DNA of 64,000 bases from Phaeacidiphilus oryzae TH49 (GCF_000744815.1 NZ_JQMQ01000005.1:6467801-6531800), one strand, 5' to 3'; counted from the first letter of the stretch, positions 1 to 8,665 are shown. Notes: generated by a model from the letters alone, not told the origin. Program-made: numbers and translations.

Positions 1-1
1 C

Positions 2-985
2 GCCGCCGGCCGCCTCCACCTCGTCGCCCGTACGCCCCCGGCCTGGGCGGCCGGCGGGCAGCGGATCAGCCTCGCGCTGTGGGAGGGGGGAGGGGGCCGG
101 CATCCCGACCGCCGGTTCCGGCTCGACCTGCACCGCCACCTCTGGGATGCGGACCGAGCCGGCGAGCTGCGCCTGCGCAGCGGTGCGGACCGGACGTCTG
201 CCGGGGGCGCCGAGGCCGCCGAGCTCGCCGAGGCCGCCGGGCTGGCCGAGTGGGAGTTCGCGCGGTGCGCGGTGGAACGCTGGTCGGAGGAGGCGCGGAT
301 CCTCCTGCGTGCCGAGGGGGGCCTCCCCGGGCCGGTCGCGGTCCGCCTCGGACGAGGTCGCCGACTGCTGCTGACCCCGGACGGGGGCCGCACCGAGGAG
401 GACGGCCGGAACGGGCCGCCTCCGCCCCTGCTCCCCGACGCCGCGACCTGGGGGCTGCCCGATCTGGCGCTGCTGCGGGCCGGGTTGATCGAGCCCGACC
501 GGCTGCATCCGCTGGTCGCCGAGGCGTTGGCGCCGCAGGCGCAGGCGCAGGCCCGGCGGGGGCCGCAGACCCGCCGACCGGGCGCGACCGGCCCCGGCCG
601 GGATCCGCTGCTGGTCGACTGCCGGGGTGTCGAGCACCGCGTCGCCCTGGTCGGCGGCCGGCTCACCGCCCTCGACCACGGTCCTGAGGAGATCCGCCGA
701 GAGGAACTGCTCGCCGCGCTGTCCGGCCGGCCGCTGCCCTGCCTGGACTTCATCGACCGAGCGCACCGTGCACCGGAGGAACTGGCCGACATCCGCGAGC
801 GACTGCGGCACGGCGACACCTCAGGCGCCCTGGCGGTCGTCGAGGCCCTGCTGGGCGCGGACGCACTGCTCCGGGACGGCCCCCTGCGGGACGCGCTGGA
901 GGAAGCAGTGCGGGGGCGGATCGCCCACGGGCTCTTCCGCGCCGGCCTCGCCTGTTCGGGCCCGCCACCCGGGCGCCGATACTGA
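2..985 (+). CDS. Hypothetical protein, 5' end outside the window
   Basis: The frame is open from the first bases of the window to the TGA at 983-985, so at least 327 C-terminal residues are present and the start lies upstream. No family is recognised. The product is Arg/Ala/Leu-rich, with short beta-like segments near the visible start and an acidic helical C-terminal part. It ends 20 bp before a MoxR-type ATPase gene, which in turn overlaps a VWA-like gene. The three probably form one operon, and this protein may be a partner of the ATPase/VWA pair. That role is inferred from position only. Confidence 0.6.
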   Translation, partial: AAGRLHLVARTPPAWAAGGQRISLALWEGGGGRHPDRRFRLDLHRHLWDADRAGELRLRSGADRTSAGGAEAAELAEAAGLAEWEFARCAVERWSEEARILLRAEGGLPGPVAVRLGRGRRLLLTPDGGRTEEDGRNGPPPPLLPDAATWGLPDLALLRAGLIEPDRLHPLVAEALAPQAQAQARRGPQTRRPGATGPGRDPLLVDCRGVEHRVALVGGRLTALDHGPEEIRREELLAALSGRPLPCLDFIDRAHRAPEELADIRERLRHGDTSGALAVVEALLGADALLRDGPLRDALEEAVRGRIAHGLFRAGLACSGPPPGRRY

Positions 986-1005
986 CCCCCCGTCACCGAC
1001 CCCCC

Positions 1006-2295
1006 ATGAGACCGATGCCGCATATGAATGGAGTCACCATCACCGCAAGCGCAACCGCCCCCACCGCCTCCCGCCCCCGCCCCCGGGTCGACGTGGCCGA
1101 AGCCCTCCTCGCGCTCCTCGGCGACACCCGCACCGAACCGCGCCCCGACACCCAGTTGGAGGCGCTCACCCTCGCCGTCGCCGCCGACCTCCCGGTGCTC
1201 CTCTGGGGAGAGCCGGGGATCGGCAAGACCGCGGCGATCACCCAGCTCGCCGAGGCCCTGGAGATGCCGCTGACCACCGTCATCGCCAGCGTCCACGAGC
1301 CCTCCGACTTCGCCGGACTGCCGGTGGTCGGCGCCGATCCGACGACCGAGGGCGTCCCGATGGCCCCACCCGACTGGGCGGTCCGACTGGTGCGGGACGG
1401 GCGCGGGCTGCTCTTCCTCGACGAGCTGTCCACGGCCCCGCCGGCCGTGCAGGCCGCCCTGCTCCGGCTGGTGCTGGAGCGCAGGGTCGGCTCGCTCCGG
1501 CTCCCGCCCGGGGTGCGGATCGTGGCCGCCGCCAACCCCAGGGCCTCGGCGGCCGACGGCTGGGAGCTGAGCCCGCCGCTGGCCAACCGCTTCGTCCACC
1601 TCCCCTGGGCGCACGACCACGAGGTGGTGGTCCGCGGCCTCGGCGGTGTCTGGCCGCGGGCCGACCTGCCCGCGCTGGACCCGGACCGGCTGCCCGCCGC
1701 GGTCCCCTTCGCCCGCCGCGCGGTCTGCGGACTGCTCGCGGCCCGGCCCGCTCTCGTCCACCGGCTGCCGAGCCGGGAGACCCAGCAGGGCGGGGCCTGG
1801 CCCTCGCCCCGCAGCTGGGAGATGACGCTCCGTCTGATCGCCTTCGCCGAGGCCGCCGGCACCTCCCGGGAGGTGCTGTCGCTGCTGGTCAGGGGGGCGG
1901 TCGGGGACGGCCCCGGCCTGGAACTGCTGGCCTCGATCGACCGGATGGACCTCCCCGATCCGGAGGCGCTGCTCGCCGACCCGCTGTCCGCCGAGCTTCC
2001 CGAGCGCGGCGACCTCCGGCAGGCCGTACTGGACGGGGTGGTCGCGGCGGTCCGCGCCCGTCCGGAGCGGGCACGCTGGGACGCCGCCTGGCGGGTGCTG
2101 GTGCGCGCGGTGGAGACCGGCGCGCCGGACCTGGTGGTGGTCCCGGCCACCACCCTGGCCTCGCTGCGCCGCGAGGACTGGCAGGTTCCCGCGGCCATCG
2201 AGCGCCTGACCGGAGTCGTCTCCCTCTCCCACCGCGCCGACCGGGCGGGCCCTTCGGGCCGTGCGGACCGCGCGGCAAGAAAGGCGGGCCGATGA
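1006..2295 (+). CDS. MoxR-family AAA+ ATPase
   Basis: About 429 residues. The Walker A motif GEPGIGKT lies near residues 68-75 and Walker B LLFLDEL near 135-141. A sensor-1-like VAAANP and the 'NRFVHLPW' segment follow, as in MoxR and denitrification-regulator (NorQ-type) AAA+ proteins. Such ATPases act as chaperones that remodel or activate partner complexes, usually with a VWA-domain protein. The stop codon overlaps the start of exactly such a VWA gene (ATGA at 2292-2295), so the two are translationally coupled. Two in-frame ATGs (1006 and 1024) are possible starts; neither has an obvious strong ribosome site. The client protein is unknown. Confidence 0.85.
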   Translation: MRPMPHMNGVTITASATAPTASRPRPRVDVAEALLALLGDTRTEPRPDTQLEALTLAVAADLPVLLWGEPGIGKTAAITQLAEALEMPLTTVIASVHEPSDFAGLPVVGADPTTEGVPMAPPDWAVRLVRDGRGLLFLDELSTAPPAVQAALLRLVLERRVGSLRLPPGVRIVAAANPRASAADGWELSPPLANRFVHLPWAHDHEVVVRGLGGVWPRADLPALDPDRLPAAVPFARRAVCGLLAARPALVHRLPSRETQQGGAWPSPRSWEMTLRLIAFAEAAGTSREVLSLLVRGAVGDGPGLELLASIDRMDLPDPEALLADPLSAELPERGDLRQAVLDGVVAAVRARPERARWDAAWRVLVRAVETGAPDLVVVPATTLASLRREDWQVPAAIERLTGVVSLSHRADRAGPSGRADRAARKAGR

Positions 2296-3542
2296 CCCCT
2301 GCCGCCTCCTGCTCCTACGACGAGGAGAAGCTCTTCGCCGCCCGCCTGTACGCCGCCCGCGCGCGCCCGTACCTGGCCACGGCTCTCTTCGCGCTGCACA
2401 CCGTCGGGTCCCGGCTGGTCCCGACGATGGCCGTGGACCGCCACTGGCGCTGCTACGTCTCGCCCGCTTTCGTCGACCGCACCCCCCTCGAAGAGCTGGC
2501 CGCGGTCTGGGTGCACGAGGTCTCCCACCTCCTCCGCGACCACCACGGCCGCAGCGACCGCTACGCCCGCGAACACGGGCTGACCGGTCCGGGCGAGCGG
2601 CTGCGGATGAACATCGCCGCCGACTGCGAGATCAACGACGACGCCTACGGCGAGGGCCTGCCCACTCCCGAGGGCGCCGTCCGACCGGCCCATCTGCGTT
2701 TGGCGGAAGGCCAGTTGATGGAGGACTACCTCCGCTGCTTCCGCCTCGGACCGTACACCCAGCACCTGGCCTGGCTGGACTGCGGCAGCGGTGCCGACGG
2801 CCGGGAGCGCGGCTGGGAGCTCGGCCCGGACGGCGCGCACGGCCTGACCGACCAGGAGCGGGACGCCGTCCGCTTCCGGGTGGCCCAGGGCATCACCGGC
2901 AGCCCGGGCAGCGTGCCCGCCGGCTGGCGGCGCTGGGCCGAGGAGGCCTTCCAGTCGGCGCAGCCCTGGCGGCAGTTGCTCGGCTCGGCGCTCCGCTCGG
3001 CGATCAGCTCCGCCGGCGCCGGCGACGACTACTCGTACGGGCGCCCCTCCCGCCGCTCTTCCGGGATCCCGGGCGGGGTCCTGCTGCCCAGCCTGCGCCG
3101 CAGGCCGCCGCGGGTCTCCGTGGTGATCGACACCTCGGGCTCGGTCAGCGACGCCGAACTCGGCGCCGCCCTGCGTGAGGTGGCGGCGATCGCCCGGGCC
3201 GTCGGCGGCCGCCGCGACCTGGTCGGCGTGGTGCCCTGCGACGCCGCCGCCGACACCGTGCACCGCCTCTGCGGCGCCGAGAACGTCCCGCTGATCGGCG
3301 GTGGCGGTACGGACCTCCGCGCGGGCTTCTCCCGCGCGCTCCGCACCCGCCCCGACGTCCTGGTCGCCCTCACCGACGGCCAGACCCCCTGGCCGGACGC
3401 ACGCCCCCCGTGCCGTACCGTCATCGGCCTCTTCCCACGGGCCCCGGCCTCCCGCGGCCGTATCGAGGACCACCCGGACTACTGCCCCGACCCCCCGCCC
3501 GCCTGGGCGCGCGTCGTCACCATCGCGACCGGCCGCGGCTGA
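2292..3542 (+). CDS. VWA-like (DUF2201-type) putative metallopeptidase
   Basis: About 416 residues. The N-terminal half carries HEVSH at about 75-79, a zinc-protease HExxH motif, followed by an HH pair and a conserved 'NIAADCEIND' stretch. The C-terminal part has a von Willebrand factor A fold with the MIDAS motif DTSGSVS near residue 280, plus 'GGGGTDLR' and 'ALTDGQ' segments. This is the layout of the vWA-MoxR-associated DUF2201 proteins. Its start overlaps the stop of the MoxR ATPase, so the two are almost certainly partners. Whether the HExxH site hydrolyses peptides is not established. Confidence 0.82.
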   Translation: MTPAASCSYDEEKLFAARLYAARARPYLATALFALHTVGSRLVPTMAVDRHWRCYVSPAFVDRTPLEELAAVWVHEVSHLLRDHHGRSDRYAREHGLTGPGERLRMNIAADCEINDDAYGEGLPTPEGAVRPAHLRLAEGQLMEDYLRCFRLGPYTQHLAWLDCGSGADGRERGWELGPDGAHGLTDQERDAVRFRVAQGITGSPGSVPAGWRRWAEEAFQSAQPWRQLLGSALRSAISSAGAGDDYSYGRPSRRSSGIPGGVLLPSLRRRPPRVSVVIDTSGSVSDAELGAALREVAAIARAVGGRRDLVGVVPCDAAADTVHRLCGAENVPLIGGGGTDLRAGFSRALRTRPDVLVALTDGQTPWPDARPPCRTVIGLFPRAPASRGRIEDHPDYCPDPPPAWARVVTIATGRG

Positions 3543-3589
3543 ACCCGGAGGCCGCGGCCGCCCCCCAGGGCCCCGGCCTCGGCGCCGGC

Positions 3590-3640
3590 CGGGTGGACGT
3601 GCTGGTCAACGACGCCGGCGGGGCCTTCGGCGCGGAGTCG
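3590..3640 (+). pseudogene. Short-chain dehydrogenase fragment
   Basis: A stretch of about 17 codons reads RVDVLVNDAGGAFGAE. This is the NNAG-region core of classical short-chain dehydrogenases, with the first Asn kept and the second changed to Asp. There is no Rossmann glycine motif upstream and no YxxxK downstream; the frame collapses on both sides. It looks like the last recognisable scrap of a deleted SDR gene, sitting near a TetR regulator, a common pairing. Confidence 0.5.
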
Positions 3641-3661
3641 TGGTCGCGTCCGCGGTCGCGG

Positions 3662-3829
3662 TCACAGCATCGTGAACGGGTCCCGGGGCTCGGTGGCCAG
3701 TGCCCGGAGCACTGCCGCCGCGCGGCGGGCGCGGGCGCGCAGGCGGCGGGCGGCCGGTGGCGCGGTGGTCTGCGACCCCGGCCGCTTTCGTTGCTGCGGG
3801 CGGGGGGCGGTGCGGGTGAAAGCGCTCAT
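3662..3829 (-). CDS. Small basic hypothetical protein (55 aa)
   Basis: A 55-codon frame whose ATG (3827-3829) overlaps the TGA of the upstream TetR gene as ATGA, implying translational coupling. The product is Arg/Ala-rich and ends in DPFTML. It resembles no family I can name. Support comes from the exact overlap and a clean stop. Its high Arg content could also arise by chance in GC-rich DNA, so confidence is moderate to low. Confidence 0.4.
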   Translation of the reverse strand: MSAFTRTAPRPQQRKRPGSQTTAPPAARRLRARARRAAAVLRALATEPRDPFTML

Positions 3830-4452
3830 GACGTGCTCCCGTTCAGGTCCTGGTCCCCGTCGGGGACGGTGGAGAGGCCGGCGAGCGCCGAGCCGACCGC
3901 GGCGCGCAGTGCCCCCGCGTCGGCCCCCGCCCGAGACCGCAGGTTGATGCCGTAGGCCAGCAGTGCGAGCTGGTCCGCGGCCCCGGAGACGTCGACTCCG
4001 GGCCGCAGTGCACCGGTCCGCCCGGCGTCGCCGAGCGCCGCGGCCAGCGCGGCGTGGAGTCGGCGGTGATGCTCGTCGAGGATCTCGCGGATCTCGGGCG
4101 GGGCGTCCGCTGCGGCCGCGTGGGCGTTGGAGACCATGCAGCCCCAGCGCGCGTACGGACCACTGCACCGGGCGTCGATCAGTCCGTCGAAGAAGGCCGC
4201 GATCGCTCGCAGCCCGCGTCCGTCGCCGGCCAGCCGGTCGAACGCGGGCTGCGAGCGCTGCTCCACATAGCGGCGCAGCGCGGCGCGGTAGAGGTCCTGC
4301 TTGCCGCCGAAGGTGGAGTACAGGCTGGACCGGTTGAGCCCGGTGGCGCCGACGATGTCCTGGACACCGGTCGACGGCTCCCCCTGGCGCCAGACCAGGT
4401 CGACGACCGCGTCCAGCACGCGGTCCGGATCGAAGTGCTTGATATCCGGCAT
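3826..4452 (-). CDS. TetR/AcrR family transcriptional regulator
   Basis: 208 residues. The N-terminal helix-turn-helix includes 'GVQDIVGATGLNRSSLYSTF' followed by GGKQDLY, the hallmark of the TetR DNA-binding domain in which the F/Y-G-x-K turn follows the recognition helix. The C-terminal two thirds is a helical ligand pocket with a 'RWGCMVSN' segment, as in the AcrR-like group near short-chain dehydrogenases. A near-palindrome at 4470-4487, just upstream, is a likely autoregulatory operator. The SDR fragment at 3590 may be the remains of its former target. Confidence 0.88.
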   Translation of the reverse strand: MPDIKHFDPDRVLDAVVDLVWRQGEPSTGVQDIVGATGLNRSSLYSTFGGKQDLYRAALRRYVEQRSQPAFDRLAGDGRGLRAIAAFFDGLIDARCSGPYARWGCMVSNAHAAAADAPPEIREILDEHHRRLHAALAAALGDAGRTGALRPGVDVSGAADQLALLAYGINLRSRAGADAGALRAAVGSALAGLSTVPDGDQDLNGSTS

Positions 4453-4469
4453 GCCTCACCCCGAAGAAC

Positions 4470-4487
4470 TTGGAACGATCGTTTCAA
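4470..4487. promoter_or_regulatory. Probable TetR operator
   Basis: TTGGAACGATCGTTTCAA is an 18-bp inverted repeat with one mismatched pair, 17 bp upstream of the TetR start. Its centre, GAACGATCGTTT, matches the usual form of operators bound by AcrR-like TetR dimers. It is unusually AT-rich for this DNA. Binding is inferred. Confidence 0.6.
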
Positions 4488-4527
4488 GATAGCTCCAAGT
4501 CCGGTCCCGGGCAAGGCCACGCCCAGC

Positions 4528-5561
4528 TCAGGCGGCTCGCCGTCGCACCAGCAGGACCGCGGCGGCGAGCAGCAGGAGTGAGAGGAGGACCAGACCGCCG
4601 CCCTCGATGAGCTGGAAGTCCCAGAAGCGGCTGCCCGGCTGGTAGCTGACGCTGTGGTGGTAGCCCTCGCGGGCCAGGTAGGCGGTCGTGTCGAACTTGT
4701 GGCCCCGCTGGGCGGCCTGGTACTGCAGCTCCGCGATGCGGGCCCGGCCGACCGCTCGGCCGGCGGCGTCCGTCCAGCTCTGGCTGAGTGCCCAGGCGCC
4801 GCTCGGGGCATCGGCGTCGGTGACGTGGAGCGGGGGCATCAGGTGTGCCCGGAACCACGCCGTGGTGGCGATGGTCAGGCCGGTCCAGATCGCGAGGGTC
4901 ACCCCGATCGCCGGTACCACCCGGCGCAGTACCGCCCCGGCGCAGATGCCGAGCGCCAGCGCGAAGAGCGCGCGGGCGACGAAGACCACGCCGTAGATCT
5001 CGTAGACCGCGCTGCCGCTCAGCCGGCCGTCGAGGGGGACCAGGGGCGCGAACCACCAGATCACGGTCAGGGTGAAGCCGAGGGCGGTGAGCACGGTGAA
5101 GACGGAGAGCAGGGAGATCTTCGTGACCAGCCACCGGGTGCGGCCGGCGCCCTGGGTGAAGGCGAAACGGTAGGTGCCCGACTCGAACTCGCGGGCCAGC
5201 AGCGGGGCGCCGAGGAAGATCCCGAAGAGCACGGGCAGTCCGATGGAGCCGGCGATCAGCTGGGTGATGCGGCTGCGGTCATGGGCGAAGAGGCTCATCG
5301 CGGTGGGGCAGCCCCGGCTGAGGTGAGCGAGCGGCAGGCAGGCGGCCATGCCGAAGTTGCGGAAGTCGGCGTGTTCGGAGAGCCCGTAGAGGAGGAGCGC
5401 CAGCGCCCCGGCGGCGAAGACGCCGAACAGCCCGAGGACGGCCGTGCGGTGCTGGCGCCAGGTGACCCAGGCGAGCCGGAGGAGCGGGGGCGGGGCGGCC
5501 GGCGCCGGGCCGGGGCGGCGGCGCCGGCCGGGCCCGCGGCGGCGGTGATCGAGGCGCTCAT
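4528..5561 (-). CDS. ABC transporter permease, apparent frameshift near the N terminus
   Basis: The start ATG (5559-5561) overlaps the stop of the ATPase gene as ATGA. The first 16-20 codons read in one frame. From about 5514 downward the membrane-protein reading continues in another frame (LLRLAWVTWRQHRTAVLG...), which has no start codon of its own before the Met at 5347-5349. Adding one base to the C/G run at 5511-5514 joins the two exactly. The body has about six hydrophobic segments and is the type of permease found in YtrA-controlled ABC exporter operons. It is probably intact in the organism; otherwise it is a recent pseudogene. Confidence 0.72.
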
Positions 5562-6571
5562 GCGGACACGCTCCTTCCGGAGGCGGACGGTTCGGCTGCC
5601 CCCGGGAGGGCGGAGGCGGCGGGCTGCCGCAGGTAGGAGAGGATCAGCTCCTCCAGTCCGACCGGATGCGCCTGCCAGCCGGGCGGCGGCCAGGCCGGCA
5701 GCTCGCCGGCCGACAGCCCGGCCGGTCCCGCGACCGGTCCTGCGGCAAGTCCCGCGGCCGGCCCCGCACCCAGTCCCGCGGCCGCGTCGTCCGTACGCAC
5801 CAGCAGATGGGCCTGCGAGCCCGCCCGGCGCTCGCGGACCACCGTCAGCACGGAGCCGACGCCGTCGGCGAGTTCGGCCGGTCCGCTGTACACGGCATGG
5901 GTGGCCAGGAGCACCTCGACGTCGTCGGCGATCTGCACCCGGCCGCCGTTGAGGACGACCAGGTGGTCGCAGACCCGCTCCAACTCGGAGACCACGTGCG
6001 AGGAGTACAGCACGGTGATCCCGTCCTCGGCGACCGCCGCCATCAGTGCCGCGGTGAACTCGTGCCGGGCCAGCGGGTCCAGGCTGGACAGCGGCTCGTC
6101 CAGGATCAGCAGCCGCGGCCGCTTGGCCAGTGCCAGGGTGAGCGCGATCTGGGCGCGCTGGCCACCGCTGAGCCGTCCCACCTTCCGGCTCAGCGGGAGG
6201 TCCAGCTCGGCGACGCGGGCCCGGGCGCGTGCCGCGTCGAAGCCGGAGTTGAGGTTGCGGGCGAGGTGGATGGTGTCGGCGACGGACAGGTTCGGGTAGA
6301 GCGCCGCGTCCTGCGGCACGAAGCCGACGGCGGCGAGCGCCTCGGGGCCGCCGGCGGCGAGTCCGCCCTGGACGGTGATCCTCCCGGTGGTCGCGGTGAC
6401 CAGTCCCACGGCCAGGTGCAGCAGGGTGGTCTTGCCCGCGCCGTTCGGGCCGACCAGTGCGATCACCTTGCCCTCGGGCAGTGCGAGGGTGCAGTCGCGC
6501 AACGCCCAGGTGGAGCGGTAGCGCTTGCCCAGCGCCTCGGTCTCCAGGGCGAGTCCGGGTATGTCGATCAT
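5558..6571 (-). CDS. ABC transporter ATP-binding protein
   Basis: 337 residues. Walker A GPNGAGKT near 41-48, Q-loop 'FVPQD', signature LSGGQ followed by Walker B LLILDEP and a switch His in 'YSSHV'. The nucleotide-binding domain ends near residue 210. The C-terminal extension contains a Gly/Ala/Pro-rich repetitive linker before a last 'PVGLEELILSYL' segment, typical of exporter ATPases in YtrA-regulated operons. It lies between the GntR regulator (ATGA overlap at 6568-6571) and the permease (overlap at 5558-5561). The substrate is unknown; antibiotic or cell-envelope stress export is common for this class. Confidence 0.9.
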   Translation of the reverse strand: MIDIPGLALETEALGKRYRSTWALRDCTLALPEGKVIALVGPNGAGKTTLLHLAVGLVTATTGRITVQGGLAAGGPEALAAVGFVPQDAALYPNLSVADTIHLARNLNSGFDAARARARVAELDLPLSRKVGRLSGGQRAQIALTLALAKRPRLLILDEPLSSLDPLARHEFTAALMAAVAEDGITVLYSSHVVSELERVCDHLVVLNGGRVQIADDVEVLLATHAVYSGPAELADGVGSVLTVVRERRAGSQAHLLVRTDDAAAGLGAGPAAGLAAGPVAGPAGLSAGELPAWPPPGWQAHPVGLEELILSYLRQPAASALPGAAEPSASGRSVSA

Positions 6572-7011
6572 CTCGTCGCTACCCCCGTTCTTCCGGTCCG
6601 AAAGGAATGCAGTGTGCTGGTGAAGAGGGCGACCATGCCGTCCGGGTCCAGCCCGGCCTCCTCGGCCGAGCGCATCCAGCCGAGGAGGTCCTCGCGCAGG
6701 GCGCCCTGGTCGCCGGAGGGCAGTTCGCCGAGGGTGGCCCGGACGAAGGTGCCCTGGCCGGGCCGGCCGACGGCCAGCCCCTTCACCTCCAGGTCGCGGT
6801 AGGCCTTCAGTACGGTGTTGGGGTTGATGGCCAGCTCGGCCACCACGTCCTTCACCTTGGGGAGGCGGTCGCCGACGGCGAGGTAGCCGAGTCGCAGGGC
6901 GTGCTCGACCTGCTGGACGAGCTGGAGGTAGGTCGGCACACCGGAGGAGGGATCGAGCCGGAACTCGATCGGCGACCCCCGCCCGCCGCTTTCTGCTTTA
7001 TCTACTCTCAT
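6568..7011 (-). CDS. GntR family regulator, YtrA type
   Basis: 147 residues: a winged helix (GVPTYLQLVQQVEHALRLG...INPNTVLKAYRDLE...GQGTFV) followed by a short helical tail of about 50 residues, the length and layout of the YtrA subfamily. First gene of a three-gene operon with an ABC ATPase and permease, as is usual for YtrA repressors. Its ATG (7009-7011) lies inside a perfect inverted repeat that is almost certainly its own operator, so the gene should be autorepressed together with the transporter. Confidence 0.9.
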   Translation of the reverse strand: MRVDKAESGGRGSPIEFRLDPSSGVPTYLQLVQQVEHALRLGYLAVGDRLPKVKDVVAELAINPNTVLKAYRDLEVKGLAVGRPGQGTFVRATLGELPSGDQGALREDLLGWMRSAEEAGLDPDGMVALFTSTLHSFRTGRTGVATR

Positions 7012-7020
7012 AGATAAAGC
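6995..7020. promoter_or_regulatory. YtrA-type operator, perfect inverted repeat
   Basis: GCTTTATCTA, a 6-bp spacer CTCTCA, then TAGATAAAGC. The 10-bp arms are exact reverse complements and form an AT-rich island in very GC-rich DNA. The repeat covers the regulator's start codon, so a bound dimer would block the start region itself. This also suggests a very short or leaderless transcript. Confidence 0.8.
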
Positions 7021-7178
7021 ATGAGATGACGCCCCGTCACTTGTCCAGGGGTTCGCGCGAAATGGCCGCAGGAGAAATTCGCTGGCGCGGGGGAGCGGTG
7101 CCGGGCACGATGATCGGCATGTTCCGGTACGCCATCGCAGAGTCCCCCGCAGCCGCGGGCGCGATGGCCGCTGCCCCG

Positions 7179-7223
7179 GCAGCCGCAGCACTGGCAGCCG
7201 CAGCACTGGCAGCCGCAGCGCTG
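7179..7223 (+). repeat. Three tandem 15-bp repeats
   Basis: The unit GCAGCCGCAGCACTG occurs three times (the third has one change). The repeats lie inside a possible small frame, 7110-7256, that would encode an Ala-rich peptide starting [13 protein letters not shown] cannot tell whether that frame is translated. Confidence 0.6.
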
Positions 7224-7353
7224 GCGTTCGCAGCCCTCGACGGCGCGCGAAGCTGACCTTCTCCGGGAAGTCCCGGGACCTCGGACGGGGAAGGTCGGCC
7301 CGTCGCTGAGGTCCCGTCAGGCACGTCCCACGACTACCGGAGAGCATCCCGCC

Positions 7354-8556
7354 ATGGCCAAGCAGGCCTTTCTGCGGACCAAGCCGCATCTGAACATCGG
7401 CACCATGGGTCACGTCGACCACGGCAAGACCACCCTCACCGCCGCCATCACCAAGGTCCTCGCCGAGCGCGCGGCCGCGGCCGGCGAGGGCGCCGCCGCC
7501 CGCTACGTCCCCTTCGAGCGCATCGACCGCGCCCCGGAGGAGGCCGCCCGCGGCATCACCATCAACATCGCCCACGTCGAGTACGAGACCGCCGCCCGCC
7601 ACTACGCCCACGTGGACATGCCCGGCCACGCGGACTTCGTGAAGAACATGATCACCGGCGCCGCGCAGCTGGACGGCGCGATCCTGGTGGTCTCCGCGCA
7701 GGACGGCGTCATGCCGCAGACCGCCGAGCACGTCCTGCTGGCGCGGCAGGTCGGTGTGGAGCACGTGGTGGTGGCCCTCAACAAGGCCGACGGCGCCGAC
7801 CCCGAGCTGCTCGAACTGGTCGAGCTCGAGGTCCGCGAGCTGCTCTCGGCGCACGGCTACGACGGGGCCGGCCTGCCGGTCCTCCCGGTCTCCGGCCTGC
7901 GGGCGCTGGAGGGCGACCCGAGGTGGACGGCGGCACTGCTCCGCCTGCTGGACGAGGTGGACGCGTATCTGCCCACCCCGGTGCGCTACACCGACGCCCC
8001 GTTCCTCCTCCCGGTGGAGAACGTCCTCACCGTCACCGGCCGCGGCACGGTCGTCACTGGTGCGGTCGAGCGCGGCCGGATCGCGCTCGGCGAGAGGGTC
8101 CAAGTACTGGGCTACGACGCCGGGTTGGAGACGGTGGTGACCGGCGTGGAGACCTTCGGCCGGACCATGGAGAGCGCCGAGGCTGGCGACAACGTGGCGC
8201 TGCTGCTGCGCGGTGTGCAGCGCGGGCAGGTGCGGCGCGGAATGGTCGTCGCCGCGGTCGGCAGTGTCTCGGTGCACACCCGCTGCACCGCGCGGCTGCA
8301 CCTGCTGTCGGCCGCCGAGGGCGGCCGGCGGACGCCGGTCACCACCGGCTACCGGCCGCAGTTCTACCTGCGGACGGGGGACGTGGTCGGCGACATCACC
8401 CTCGGCGGGGGGCTTGCCCGGCTCCTGCCCGGGGAGACCGCCGAGGTCTCGGTGGTGCTGGGCCGGCCGGTCCCGCTGGAGCCGGGACTGGGCTTCGCCG
8501 TCCGCGAGGGCGGCCGCACGGTGGCGGCGGGCACCGTCCTGGAGGTCAGGGGGTAG
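7354..8556 (+). CDS. tuf3: Elongation factor Tu, divergent third copy (EF-Tu3 type)
   Basis: 400 residues. All GTPase motifs are present: [19 protein letters not shown] and NKAD. It differs from the main EF-Tu in telling places: the G3 motif has Met for Cys, the G5 region reads SGL instead of SAL, the G1-G2 insert is Ala-rich, and the whole protein is enriched in Leu/Ala/Arg. This is the picture of the streptomycete tuf3 product, a poorly expressed accessory EF-Tu reported to be induced under starvation. The gene stands alone rather than in the rpsL-rpsG-fus-tuf operon. A GGGACCTC/GAGGTCCC inverted repeat (7275-7315) lies in its leader. Confidence 0.9.
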   Translation: MAKQAFLRTKPHLNIGTMGHVDHGKTTLTAAITKVLAERAAAAGEGAAARYVPFERIDRAPEEAARGITINIAHVEYETAARHYAHVDMPGHADFVKNMITGAAQLDGAILVVSAQDGVMPQTAEHVLLARQVGVEHVVVALNKADGADPELLELVELEVRELLSAHGYDGAGLPVLPVSGLRALEGDPRWTAALLRLLDEVDAYLPTPVRYTDAPFLLPVENVLTVTGRGTVVTGAVERGRIALGERVQVLGYDAGLETVVTGVETFGRTMESAEAGDNVALLLRGVQRGQVRRGMVVAAVGSVSVHTRCTARLHLLSAAEGGRRTPVTTGYRPQFYLRTGDVVGDITLGGGLARLLPGETAEVSVVLGRPVPLEPGLGFAVREGGRTVAAGTVLEVRG

Positions 8557-8575
8557 CGCCCACGCGTCAGCGCGC

Positions 8576-8636
8576 GGGAGCGCACCCGCCAGTTCACGGG
8601 GAGCGCACCCGCCAGTTCGCGGGGAGCGCACCCGCC
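8576..8636 (+). repeat. Tandem 23-bp repeat between convergent genes
   Basis: Two full copies and 15 bp of a third of a unit beginning GGGAGCGCACCCGCCAGTTC, filling the gap between tuf3 and the convergent TetR gene. No stable hairpin was seen, so this is not a clear terminator. It looks like replication slippage in intergenic DNA. Confidence 0.7.
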
Positions 8637-8665
8637 GGCGCAGGCCCCTGTCGGGCGCCCTCTGC

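Noticed and set aside
1889-3473. Long open frames on the minus strand opposite the MoxR and VWA genes
   Set aside because: They are Arg/Gly/Pro-rich with no family features and overlap two well-supported genes fully; typical antisense frames of GC-rich DNA.
4528-5349. Permease starting at the internal Met 5347-5349
   Set aside because: The hydrophobic, family-like reading continues at least 45 codons upstream in the same frame, so that Met is internal.
7110-7256. Possible small Ala-rich peptide over the 15-bp repeats
   Set aside because: No ribosome site, and composition is explained by the repeat; listed only as a repeat.
7275-7315. Hairpin in the tuf3 leader as an attenuator
   Set aside because: Only 8-bp arms with a 25-base loop and no second structure; common by chance at this GC content.
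7037-8631. Long minus-strand frame covering tuf3 and joined in phase to the YtrA-like gene
   Set aside because: Only the last 147 codons (6568-7011) have regulator features; the rest is antisense of tuf3.
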